Part shown: positions 1 through 5,908 of the stretch, piece after piece | Layout of the letters: each line of letters starts with the position of its first letter | How positions within the stretch are numbered: the first letter of the stretch is position 1 | DNA from: Candidatus Altimarinota bacterium | GTDB lineage: Bacteria; Patescibacteriota; Gracilibacteria; UBA4473 | Length of the DNA: 6,371 bases | Reading direction: 5' to 3' | Assembly (NCBI GenBank): GCA_905478675.1 | Contig: CAJQJI010000027.1 | Coordinates: 1 to 6,371, forward strand | Made by a program: the position numbers and the translations under genes | Notes under the pieces: generated by a model | Database searches by the model: none | The model's input: only the letters and a program-made list of their open reading frames with translations | What the model was told of the DNA's origin: nothing

Positions 1-984
1 TTCTAAAGCTGCATCTTTTTCAATATACTTGCGGTACTCACTTAACGTTGTGGCACCTACACAGTGCAAAGTGCCACGCGCTAAAGCGGGTTTTAATAAA
101 TTACCCGCATCCATCGAACCTTCAGCCGCCCCTGCGCCCACAATTGTGTGTAGTTCATCAATAAATAAAATTACGCGACCTTCTGCTTTTTCCAAGGCCT
201 TTAAAACGTTTTTTAAACGATCTTCAAACTCACCACGGTATTTTGCGCCAGCCACTAACGCCGCTAAATCAAGCGAAAGCACCCGTTTATTCCGTAAACT
301 TTCTGGTACTTCCCCCTGATAAATTTTCACCGCTAAACCTTCGGCAATCGCCGTTTTCCCCACCCCTGGGTCCCCCACTAAAACTGGATTATTCTTGGTC
401 CGACGCGAAAGGATTTGAATTGTACGACGAATTTCATCATCTCGTCCAATAATCGGATCAATTTTCCCTTGCTCCGCTAGGGCGGTAAAATCAACCGTAA
501 ATTTTTCTAAAGCTTCTAGTTTATCGTGACCTTCAGGGGAATCAATGGTTTCACCATTTCGTAAATCAAGTAACGCTTGTTCTACTAATTTGGCAGTGAT
601 TCCCATTTTTTCAAGGGCCGATTTTGTAGTTGAACTCCCTTGTAGTAAAGCTAAAAATAAATGATCTACCGCTAAGTATTGATCTTTAAGTTTTTTTTGT
701 ACTTTCTCTGCCGCCGAAATCATAGTACTGAAATCCCGTGACGGTTGTCGCACTGCGCCTTCAACTTTAGGAAAGGCCTGTACTCTCGCCTCAATAACAT
801 CTTTTACTTCTATCATATTGAGCCCTAGTTTTTGAATAATCTTTCTCACAAAAGATTGCTCATCATTTAAAACGGCTAAAACCCAATGATCTAACTCAAT
901 AGTGCCCGCTTGATGGTCATCTGCAATTTTTTGAGTCGCTACAATTGACTCTGCCGCTGCCGTTGTCCATTTATCAAAATTCAT
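1..984 (-). CDS. clpB: ATP-dependent chaperone ClpB, N-terminal 328 residues (partial)
   Basis: This is the N-terminal part of a Hsp100 AAA+ disaggregase, which in the cytosol threads aggregated proteins through its hexameric pore together with DnaK. The frame is open from ATG at 984 to the left edge, so the C-terminal half lies outside. A double Clp N-terminal repeat spans about residues 1-145. NBD1 starts near [12 protein letters not shown] (176-187) and shows Walker A GDPGVGKT (204-211), pore-loop KYRG with Tyr249, Walker B VILFIDE (271-277), and the segments [14 protein letters not shown] and GATT that follow. ClpB is favoured over ClpC because of the N-terminal sequence, the GSMDAGN segment and the CIRCE operator upstream. 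The diagnostic M-domain coiled coil is not in the window, so ClpC is not fully excluded. Walker A has GDPG where most ClpB have GEPG. No Shine-Dalgarno motif precedes the ATG. It is the second gene of its operon, 14 bases after the small secreted-peptide gene. Confidence 0.9.
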   Translation of the reverse strand, partial: MNFDKWTTAAAESIVATQKIADDHQAGTIELDHWVLAVLNDEQSFVRKIIQKLGLNMIEVKDVIEARVQAFPKVEGAVRQPSRDFSTMISAAEKVQKKLKDQYLAVDHLFLALLQGSSTTKSALEKMGITAKLVEQALLDLRNGETIDSPEGHDKLEALEKFTVDFTALAEQGKIDPIIGRDDEIRRTIQILSRRTKNNPVLVGDPGVGKTAIAEGLAVKIYQGEVPESLRNKRVLSLDLAALVAGAKYRGEFEDRLKNVLKALEKAEGRVILFIDELHTIVGAGAAEGSMDAGNLLKPALARGTLHCVGATTLSEYRKYIEKDAALE

Positions 985-998
985 TTTATAAATATTAG

Positions 999-1172
999 TT
1001 ATACAAATAGTTTGTGCTCTTTTTGTCCTATACGTCTCATGTCTGGCACTTTTTCAGCCGCTAAAAGTTCAAGAATAACATCTTTCGTCTCATTATCCGC
1101 AAACCAAGCACTGACGGTTTGCACTAAACTCAACGGTAATAGAACCGCGGCCAACAATTTTTTGTTTTTCAT
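999..1172 (-). CDS. Small putative secreted peptide (57 aa) ahead of clpB
   Basis: This short open frame lies between the CIRCE promoter and clpB on the same strand. ATG is at 1172 and TAA at 999-1001. The product begins with a textbook Sec signal peptide: a KNKK n-region, a hydrophobic core [12 protein letters not shown], and a likely VSA cleavage site after about residue 22. That would leave a mature peptide of about 35 residues, starting [10 protein letters not shown] and ending in a basic stretch ([13 protein letters not shown]). It contains no cysteine and no second membrane segment. I do not recognise a family. Its position as the first gene after a heat-shock operator and 14 bases from clpB suggests co-transcription and heat induction. 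An antisense frame exists at 1039-1188, but it has no comparable signal or context. The coding call rests on the signal peptide and operon placement; the function is unknown. Confidence 0.65.
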   Translation of the reverse strand: MKNKKLLAAVLLPLSLVQTVSAWFADNETKDVILELLAAEKVPDMRRIGQKEHKLFV

Positions 1173-1192
1173 AGTTATATTAGGTTAAGAAA

Positions 1193-1219
1193 TTAGCACT
1201 CCACACAATAGACTGCTAA
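1193..1219 (-). promoter_or_regulatory. CIRCE operator (HrcA repressor binding site)
   Basis: The two arms are TTAGCACTC (1193-1201) and GACTGCTAA (1211-1219), separated by exactly 9 bases. The established CIRCE consensus is TTAGCACTC-N9-GAGTGCTAA, so 17 of 18 arm positions match; the single change is G to C in the second arm. CIRCE is bound by HrcA, which represses class I heat-shock genes at normal temperature. It overlaps the -10 box of the minus-strand promoter feeding the small-peptide and clpB genes, so bound HrcA would block RNA polymerase directly. Confidence 0.92.
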
Positions 1220-1233
1220 TTCATAAAAATCAA
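1205..1233 (-). promoter_or_regulatory. Sigma70-type promoter of the small peptide-clpB operon
   Basis: Read on the minus strand, a -35 box TTGATT (1228-1233) is followed after exactly 17 bases by a -10 box TATTGT (1205-1210). Each matches the consensus at 4 of 6 positions. The -10 lies in the spacer of the CIRCE element and the second CIRCE arm fills part of the -35/-10 gap, the usual geometry for HrcA repression. Transcription would start near 1198, giving a leader of about 26 bases before the small peptide ATG at 1172. Confidence 0.65.
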
Positions 1234-1289
1234 GTAATTTCGAAAGACTGACTTTAAGCACAATCGCAAATGAGTTAAAATTAAATTTG

Positions 1290-2375
1290 ATGACTCAAGC
1301 CAACATTCAATACCGAATCCACACCCAGTTTATAATTACGGTAACCGTTCTCTTAATAGGCCTTGTTTTTTACCTTATAAGTCCTTTTATTGCCACCTTA
1401 TTTATTGCCGCAGTCATCGCTACAGCCGTAAATCCTATTCATGTTTATGTGAAACGTTATATCCCCACAAGAGTTTTAAGCAGCGTGCTTATGTGGTTAG
1501 GTATTATTTTATTGTTTATTATTCCAACATCTATTTTAGCCTCCATGTTAATTAAAGAGGCCACTGGTGTTTCGGATCAAATCACACATGCAGTAGCGCA
1601 ACTCCCTTTCTTTTTAGATACTTTACCCGAAAGATTAACCCCCTATTTGCCAAGTGGATCAAATTGGCAAAAGAGTCTTAGTACCGATAATTTAACGCAA
1701 ATGGCGGCCAACGTACTCGATCAAATGAGTAGTAGTTTAATTAAGTCGGCTACCAGCTTTTTAACAGGTTTATCACTCGCATTTTTACATCTGATCATTT
1801 TCTTATTTGCGCTATTTTATTTTTTACTCGACGGCGAAAAATTAATTAAATACATAAAAAATTTACTACCATTAGCCGAAGGCCAAAAAAAAGAGTTAGT
1901 AAAAAAAACGACCGACTTAATGCAGTCCATTATTTATGGATTATTCGGAGCGGCCATTGCGCAAGGGGCCTTGGTCGGTATTGGCATGGCTATAATTGGT
2001 ATTTCTAACCCTATATTTTGGGGAACCGTCGCTATTTTACTTGCCCCGATGCCATACGTTGGCGTCGGCTTGGTTTGGGTCCCAACCGTTATTTGGTTAT
2101 TTAGTACGGGCCAATGGGGGCTTGGAGTCTTCTTTTTAGCCTGGTGTTTAATTTTTGTAATTAATATCGACAATATCATTAAACCTTACTTAATTGGCGC
2201 CCGCAGTTTATTGCATCCGTTTGCCGTTATGTTGGTTATTATTGGCGGAGTGTTAACACTTGGATTCAAAGGCCTTATTTTTGGACCACTACTCTTAACA
2301 TTGCTAATTGCCTTTCTGCACATTTACCAAATGGAATTTGCTCGCAAAAAAATAGATCCACGTAAAAAAAATTAA
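1290..2375 (+). CDS. AI-2E/PerM family transporter
   Basis: This is a polytopic inner-membrane protein of the AI-2E (TqsA/PerM/YdiK, formerly UPF0118) family. Different members export autoinducer-2 or act as Na+/H+ antiporters, so the substrate cannot be told from sequence. Two or three membrane segments lie in the first 80 residues, followed by a soluble loop (about 85-160). The rest of the protein is mostly hydrophobic. The family signature is in the last 70 residues: NIDNIIKPYLIGARSLLHP, then IIGG, then GFKGLIFGPLLL, with a short basic tail. The length of 361 residues is usual for the family. I start at the ATG at 1290; a TTG lies directly before it at 1287. No Shine-Dalgarno is seen. The gene is divergent from the clpB operon and runs convergently into apbE with overlapping stop codons. 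Confidence 0.9.
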   Translation: MTQANIQYRIHTQFIITVTVLLIGLVFYLISPFIATLFIAAVIATAVNPIHVYVKRYIPTRVLSSVLMWLGIILLFIIPTSILASMLIKEATGVSDQITHAVAQLPFFLDTLPERLTPYLPSGSNWQKSLSTDNLTQMAANVLDQMSSSLIKSATSFLTGLSLAFLHLIIFLFALFYFLLDGEKLIKYIKNLLPLAEGQKKELVKKTTDLMQSIIYGLFGAAIAQGALVGIGMAIIGISNPIFWGTVAILLAPMPYVGVGLVWVPTVIWLFSTGQWGLGVFFLAWCLIFVINIDNIIKPYLIGARSLLHPFAVMLVIIGGVLTLGFKGLIFGPLLLTLLIAFLHIYQMEFARKKIDPRKKN

Positions 2376-3265
2376 ACCGTATAAAGCTTCACTTTAAAAT
2401 GTGGCGAACGCCAAATCTTTCCAGTGGGAGCAATAAGCATTATTTCTAAGGTTGGATAAAGCGCATTTAAATTTTCCCAAGCCAACGTCGCCGCCTCAAA
2501 ACCCATCACAAAAAAAGCGGTACTCAAGGCATCGGCCACAAGCCCTTGCCCACTATATTGCACATACACCGCTAACATATCACTCGCCGGCGCTTGATTT
2601 TCTATGTTTATAAGATGATGAAACGCCCCCCATTTTCTTTTAGAAGGAGAAGACGCACACATTACGCCATTGGCCCATTTACATTCCCCAATAACTCGCT
2701 TGTTAAGACGCGGATCTTCTAAAAATATCGTTGGAGCCGCTTGCGGCGCAACTGTTTTTGTAACTAAATCACCACCGGCATTAACCAAGTAGGAAGCCAC
2801 CCCCAATTCCTGCAAGATACTAACGGCTTTATCTAAAAAATACCCCTTTCCAAAACTCCCAAAATCTAAAGGCACATTCAGGCGTACAAAACCTGGTTTC
2901 AACTCTAAATACAATGTTTCAAACGCCTTTGGTTCAGCCGTTTTTTTTAAATTATAATCCGCATCATAGCCCCAATGTGTCAGTAAATAAGTCGTCCCCA
3001 AATTCAGCCTCCCGTGCGTTATATTTGTTAAGTGTTGCGCTGTTTTTAGTAAATTATAAAACTCGTCGTCAATGGGCTGCCATTCATTCAAGTTTTTATT
3101 TAAAAGACTCAACGCAGAATAGGGTTCAAACCGAGAAAATTTTTTCTCAATCCTTAGCGCTTCCGCTTTTAAAAAGTCAAACCCCTGTACAAAAGAAGCC
3201 GAAGGCAATTCTACGTTAATCGTTGTACCTAAGGCTTCAAATTCACCTGACTCAATATTCAACAT
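2372..3265 (-). CDS. apbE: FAD:protein FMN transferase, ApbE family
   Basis: ApbE enzymes use FAD and Mg2+ to attach FMN covalently to Ser/Thr in target flavoproteins, releasing AMP. Visible family motifs are FEALGTT (9-15), SRFEPYSALSLLN (44-56, usual form SRY.p.SelsrLN), DFGSFGKGYFLDK (134-146, usual DLGgiaKGyavD), VNAGGDL (161-167), ASSPSKR, HHLIN, and VADALSTAFFVMG (243-255) carrying the expected metal ligands Asp245 and Thr249. Length (297 aa) is usual for a mature ApbE. Some motifs are divergent: NLGT stands where FDPT is usual, and HLIN where HIID is usual. There is no signal peptide or lipobox, so as annotated it is cytosolic, unlike most ApbE that work on exported targets. It is the last gene of the operon, 5 bases after the FMN-binding lipoprotein, its probable substrate. 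No Shine-Dalgarno precedes the ATG. Confidence 0.9.
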   Translation of the reverse strand: MLNIESGEFEALGTTINVELPSASFVQGFDFLKAEALRIEKKFSRFEPYSALSLLNKNLNEWQPIDDEFYNLLKTAQHLTNITHGRLNLGTTYLLTHWGYDADYNLKKTAEPKAFETLYLELKPGFVRLNVPLDFGSFGKGYFLDKAVSILQELGVASYLVNAGGDLVTKTVAPQAAPTIFLEDPRLNKRVIGECKWANGVMCASSPSKRKWGAFHHLINIENQAPASDMLAVYVQYSGQGLVADALSTAFFVMGFEAATLAWENLNALYPTLEIMLIAPTGKIWRSPHFKVKLYTV

Positions 3266-3270
3266 TAAAG

Positions 3271-3798
3271 TTAAGCTTCTGCTTGCAGTTGCGCTAAAGC
3301 TTGGTTAAAAGCGGTTGGTGTTAAAGAGGAACCAGCCACTTTGCTTGGTAAGGCCGAAACTTCCATATAATTTTTTCCAATAATTAACTCCCCCAACTCA
3401 CTCTCCACTAGTTTTTGATATTGATTACTGGTTTGCTGTGAGTGCTCTCCATTCAAACTAACTTCGGTAATAACATTATCCGACACTACAAAACTTACCT
3501 CTAACGGCGCCACGCCTTTAGGCGTTTTATAGTCTACATCATAAATAAAAGTCCCCGTTAACACCGCCTCCGCGACCGGCGGCGTTTCAACTTCTAATAA
3601 TTCAATTGAGTCATTGATGGTATCAATTTGCTCGATTGGGTCTTCTTTTAAATCAACAGAAAAATCAACCAGTTCTTTAGTTTTATCGACAACTGGAGCC
3701 GATTCAGCCACAACCGGCGAACTAGCGTCTTCGTTTCCACAACCAATTAAAAGCAATGGAAACGCCAAGGCTAATGATAAATTTTTTGAATTAAACAT
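3271..3798 (-). CDS. FMN-binding domain lipoprotein, likely ApbE substrate
   Basis: This 175-residue protein is predicted to be anchored to the outer face of the membrane by lipidation. Residues 1-20 form a lipoprotein signal ending in LLIGC, with Cys20 as lipid attachment site. Residues 21-80 are a strongly acidic, low-complexity linker. Residues 81-172 resemble the FMN_bind domain of NqrC/RnfG: a TGTF start, strands APLEVSFVVSDNVITEVSL, an amphipathic LVESELGELIIGK helix, then VAGSSLTPTAFNQAL. The last stretch aligns with the family motif SGATxT, where ApbE links FMN to the fourth position; here that residue is Ser158. The flanking S and A of the motif are replaced by A and S, so acceptor use is an inference. 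Its ATG lies inside the end of the NqrB/RnfD-like gene (8-base overlap ATGTTTAA), which suggests translational coupling. apbE follows 5 bases later. Confidence 0.8.
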   Translation of the reverse strand: MFNSKNLSLALAFPLLLIGCGNEDASSPVVAESAPVVDKTKELVDFSVDLKEDPIEQIDTINDSIELLEVETPPVAEAVLTGTFIYDVDYKTPKGVAPLEVSFVVSDNVITEVSLNGEHSQQTSNQYQKLVESELGELIIGKNYMEVSALPSKVAGSSLTPTAFNQALAQLQAEA

Positions 3799-4615
3799 GT
3801 TTAAATTTAAATTTCTGCCAAAGATTACTTAGTCGTAAGCGAGAAAGCAAATGAACAAAATTCACCGCTATAATCGCCCAAAGTTCAACATTATTAAAGC
3901 CTAAAGAACCAATATATCGATAAGTTAAAAACGCCATAAACGCCGCTCCAATTTGCCAAGGCCTCTGGCTTGGGGAGGTTTTGGGTTCTAATAGCATAAC
4001 CCCGGCTAAAAAATAAAGCATCCCCGTGGTATACGGATACACCAAGCCCTCTAAACCTTCTTGCCAAAAAAGATACATAGCATTGAAAAGAAGAAAAGCG
4101 CCGACTAAGTAAATTTTTCTGAATTTAAGGGCTCCATAAACAATGAGAGGCAATAAAATTATCAAACTATAAACACCCGCATAATCAGTCCCCCACCAAG
4201 ACACAAACGTCGGGAGCAAAGCCTCAGAGCCATATATAAGTGTAAGCAGGCCACTTAAAACTAATAACCCCAACGCCGCGGGATTAAAAATTAACTGACG
4301 CTTAAACGTGGGCCCTGATTTCGCGAGTACAACAAGCAAACCAGCAAGTACACCCCATAAAATTGGTTCAACGCCTATTTTTAAGGCGGGGTTCAACAAC
4401 ACAAACGTAATAAGCACACTCACTAAAGTATTACTGGGTAAATGTCCGGATTTCGGCTGCCACTTTTTAAGGATTAAATAGCCCATACCGCCGCCCCAAA
4501 AAACACTGCCTAAAAGCACAAACACTGTTGGGCGAAAATTATAAAGCAAAGCCCCTAACACAAACAAAAGAAGTCCGATCGTAAACAGTAAAAGTGGATT
4601 TTTATACCATTTCAT
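3791..4615 (-). CDS. NqrB/RnfD-like integral membrane electron-transfer protein
   Basis: This 274-residue, highly hydrophobic protein has roughly 8-10 membrane segments. Three motifs recall the NqrB/RnfD family, which forms the membrane core of Na+-pumping or ferredoxin-linked redox complexes: SNTLVSVLITFVLLNPA (61-77), IFNPAALGL (109-117) and MLLEPKTSP (207-215, usual form FmatDPvTSP). A final helix, ELWAIIAVNFVHLLSRL, matches the family's closing segment. The SGAT-type flavinylation site of true NqrB/RnfD, expected between the NPAA motif and the next helix, is not seen, so this subunit may not carry covalent FMN itself. It is the first gene of an operon with an FMN-binding lipoprotein and apbE, which strongly supports a redox role. 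Other Nqr/Rnf subunits are absent from the window. The exact family should be treated as probable rather than certain. Confidence 0.75.
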   Translation of the reverse strand: MKWYKNPLLLFTIGLLLFVLGALLYNFRPTVFVLLGSVFWGGGMGYLILKKWQPKSGHLPSNTLVSVLITFVLLNPALKIGVEPILWGVLAGLLVVLAKSGPTFKRQLIFNPAALGLLVLSGLLTLIYGSEALLPTFVSWWGTDYAGVYSLIILLPLIVYGALKFRKIYLVGAFLLFNAMYLFWQEGLEGLVYPYTTGMLYFLAGVMLLEPKTSPSQRPWQIGAAFMAFLTYRYIGSLGFNNVELWAIIAVNFVHLLSRLRLSNLWQKFKFKHV

Positions 4616-4651
4616 AATCTAAAGCTTACGCAATTTTAAAAAAAATAAAAC

Positions 4652-4679
4652 TTGCCGCCCGAGGTTTCATTTATACAAT
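4652..4679 (+). promoter_or_regulatory. Promoter of the tRNA-Leu gene
   Basis: A -35 box TTGCCG (4652-4657, 4 of 6 consensus) is followed after 16 bases by a -10 box TACAAT (4674-4679, 5 of 6). The predicted start near 4686 lies about 10 bases before the mature tRNA 5' end at 4696, a short leader of the kind removed by RNase P. Confidence 0.65.
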
Positions 4680-4695
4680 CATTTGGCAGTTTTAG

Positions 4696-4780
4696 GCCGA
4701 AGTGGCGGAATTGGTAGACGCGCACGACTCAAAATCGTGTTCCGCAAGGAGTGAGGGTTCGATTCCCTCCTTCGGCACCA
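4696..4780 (+). tRNA. tRNA-Leu (anticodon CAA)
   Basis: The cloverleaf can be drawn by hand. The acceptor stem GCCGAAG (4696-4702) pairs with CTTCGGC (4770-4776), followed by discriminator A and an encoded CCA (4778-4780). The D-arm contains TTGGTAGA. The anticodon stem CACGA/TCGTG closes the loop CTCAAAA, giving anticodon CAA at 4730-4732, which reads the leucine codon TTG. A long variable arm (around TTCCGCAAGGAGT) shows it is a class II tRNA, and the T-arm is GAGGG-TTCGATT-CCCTC. Leucine is supported by the anticodon, the long variable arm and discriminator A. It lies on the plus strand between two minus-strand operons. Confidence 0.97.
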
Positions 4781-4788
4781 TAAAAAAT

Positions 4789-4821
4789 GTTTTAGACCCT
4801 TTAGGGCTTGAAACTTTTTTT
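4789..4821 (+). terminator. Rho-independent terminator after tRNA-Leu
   Basis: GTTTTAGACCC (4789-4799) pairs with GGGCTTGAAAC (4804-4814) around a TTTA loop. Ten of 11 positions pair, counting two G-T wobbles and one A-C mismatch. A run of seven T (4815-4821) follows. It would stop tRNA transcription before it runs antisense into the 3' end of the mscS-like gene. On the minus strand the same hairpin is weaker but is followed by six T (A-run at 4782-4787), so it may also serve as terminator for the mscS-like gene. Confidence 0.8.
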
Positions 4822-4854
4822 AGATTAACGTTTCTAAGCAATAGCGTTTAATCT
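4822..4854. repeat. Imperfect inverted repeat beside the tRNA terminator
   Basis: AGATTAACG (4822-4830) and CGTTTAATCT (4845-4854) are inverted copies apart from one extra T, with a 14-base centre. The element lies between the T-run of the tRNA terminator and the stop codon of the mscS-like gene. On the minus strand it would form a hairpin in the 3' UTR of that gene but is followed by A rather than T, so it is not a classical terminator. It may protect the mRNA 3' end, or it may have no role. Confidence 0.4.
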
Positions 4855-4859
4855 TGAAA

Positions 4860-5897
4860 CTAAGCCACGTTAGTTTTAACGGGAGGAACAACAGCCGCCG
4901 AACCCGCTTGTGGTTTATCAGTCTGCGTTGGCTGTAGATCTTCAGCTGTATAACCTGTATAAGATGGATTTAGATCTGGCGTAACGTTAAAACCTTGTAA
5001 TAAATTTTTATCATAAGGATCAAGTGAAAGCGTTCGGATAGGGAACGGAATAGTAATTCCTGCCGCATCAAACTCTTTTTTAACCGCTTGCATAACTTCT
5101 GAATAAACAACCCAAAAGCGAGTCGTTGATTCAATCCAGAAGCGCACTTCAAGCGTAATTGAAGACTCTCCAAATCCAGTAGCAACAACTTCAGGCAAAG
5201 GATCTTCCACCACCAAAGAATGAGTTTTAACCCCTTTAAGGGCCGTTTCAATGGCATAGGGTAACGGTGTTGAGTAATGCACGCCCACCTCAAAAGAAAG
5301 ACGCCGATAATTATTAGCCGTATAATTTTGCACGACATTGGTTAACATATCAGCATTTGGAATAATCAAGCTCGTTCCATCAAATCCCAGAACTTCAGTC
5401 GTACGCATCTCAATATTAGAGATACGCCCAAACTTTTCATTAATTTTAATAATGTCGTTAATCTTAAATTTTTGCTGCGTTAAAATAACCATTCCCGCAA
5501 TAATATTTCCAAATAGGTCTTTAAACGCAAACCCTAACCCAACCCCAACTGGCCCTAAGACCCAGGTTAAATCAATCCCTACGGTCGCAAACGCAATCAC
5601 ACCCCCTAAAATAACAATGGTGAAGTACGTCGCACGTTCTACCAATAATACCACTTCTTTATGCGCGGTGTATTGATTTTTACGCTGAAAACGACGCGCG
5701 GTCAGTTTAGCGATAAAAAAGCCAAGAAAAATAAACGACACAAAAATGAAAGTCGCAATTCCCCAACGAATAATTTCACCAAAAACACCTAGTTTCTCTA
5801 AAATACCAGGTTCTTCCACACCGTACTGAGCCAACACTGGCAGAGCCAAGGTAAAACTTAGAACAGAAAAACTGAGTCGAGAGATTATTTTTTTCAT
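4860..5897 (-). CDS. MscS-family small-conductance mechanosensitive channel
   Basis: This 345-residue membrane channel would open under membrane tension to release solutes during osmotic downshock. Residues 1-23 look like a Sec signal peptide (LALPVLA, cut before Gln24). Three membrane helices follow at about 40-64, 85-107 and 110-138. The pore-lining TM3 carries the family's Gly/Ala packing pattern in GPVGVGLGFAFKDLFGNIIAG. The beta-domain (about 140-195) contains IPNADMLTNVVQNYT, and the alpha/beta vestibule ends with FDAAGITIPFPIRTL (276-290). The last 45 or so residues form a Pro/Thr/Gln-rich tail with no recognisable domain. Size and layout resemble compact MscS/YggB-type channels. It is transcribed alone from an extended -10 promoter only about 12 bases upstream of its ATG. 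The stop is TAG. Confidence 0.92.
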   Translation of the reverse strand: MKKIISRLSFSVLSFTLALPVLAQYGVEEPGILEKLGVFGEIIRWGIATFIFVSFIFLGFFIAKLTARRFQRKNQYTAHKEVVLLVERATYFTIVILGGVIAFATVGIDLTWVLGPVGVGLGFAFKDLFGNIIAGMVILTQQKFKINDIIKINEKFGRISNIEMRTTEVLGFDGTSLIIPNADMLTNVVQNYTANNYRRLSFEVGVHYSTPLPYAIETALKGVKTHSLVVEDPLPEVVATGFGESSITLEVRFWIESTTRFWVVYSEVMQAVKKEFDAAGITIPFPIRTLSLDPYDKNLLQGFNVTPDLNPSYTGYTAEDLQPTQTDKPQAGSAAVVPPVKTNVA

Positions 5898-5908
5898 AAA
5901 ATCTGACT

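Noticed and set aside
29..452. Plus-strand open frames of 96 and 69 residues
   Set aside because: They lie antisense to clpB NBD1, whose Walker A, Walker B and pore-loop motifs are intact on the minus strand.
1039..1188. Plus-strand 49-residue frame antisense to the small secreted-peptide gene
   Set aside because: It has no recognisable signal or family, while the minus-strand frame has a clear signal peptide and operon placement.
1934..2179. Minus-strand 81-residue frame inside the AI-2E transporter gene
   Set aside because: It is a shadow of the transporter, whose family signature is on the plus strand; the translated product resembles nothing.
2914..3219. Plus-strand 101-residue frame opposite apbE
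   Set aside because: It is antisense to conserved ApbE sequence and has no start context or recognisable motif.
3614..3832. Plus-strand 72-residue frame over the lipoprotein/NqrB-like junction
   Set aside because: It is antisense to the lipoprotein signal and the 8-base gene overlap; the serine/threonine-rich product is typical of a shadow frame.
4696..4780. tRNA-Leu as a possible integration site for a mobile element
   Set aside because: No integrase, no repeated tRNA 3' end and no transfer-related genes are in the window; the flanking genes look like ordinary chromosome.
4970..5676. Minus-strand 122-residue and plus-strand 112-residue frames within the mscS-like gene
   Set aside because: Both overlap the well-conserved MscS coding frame and show biased, motif-free composition.
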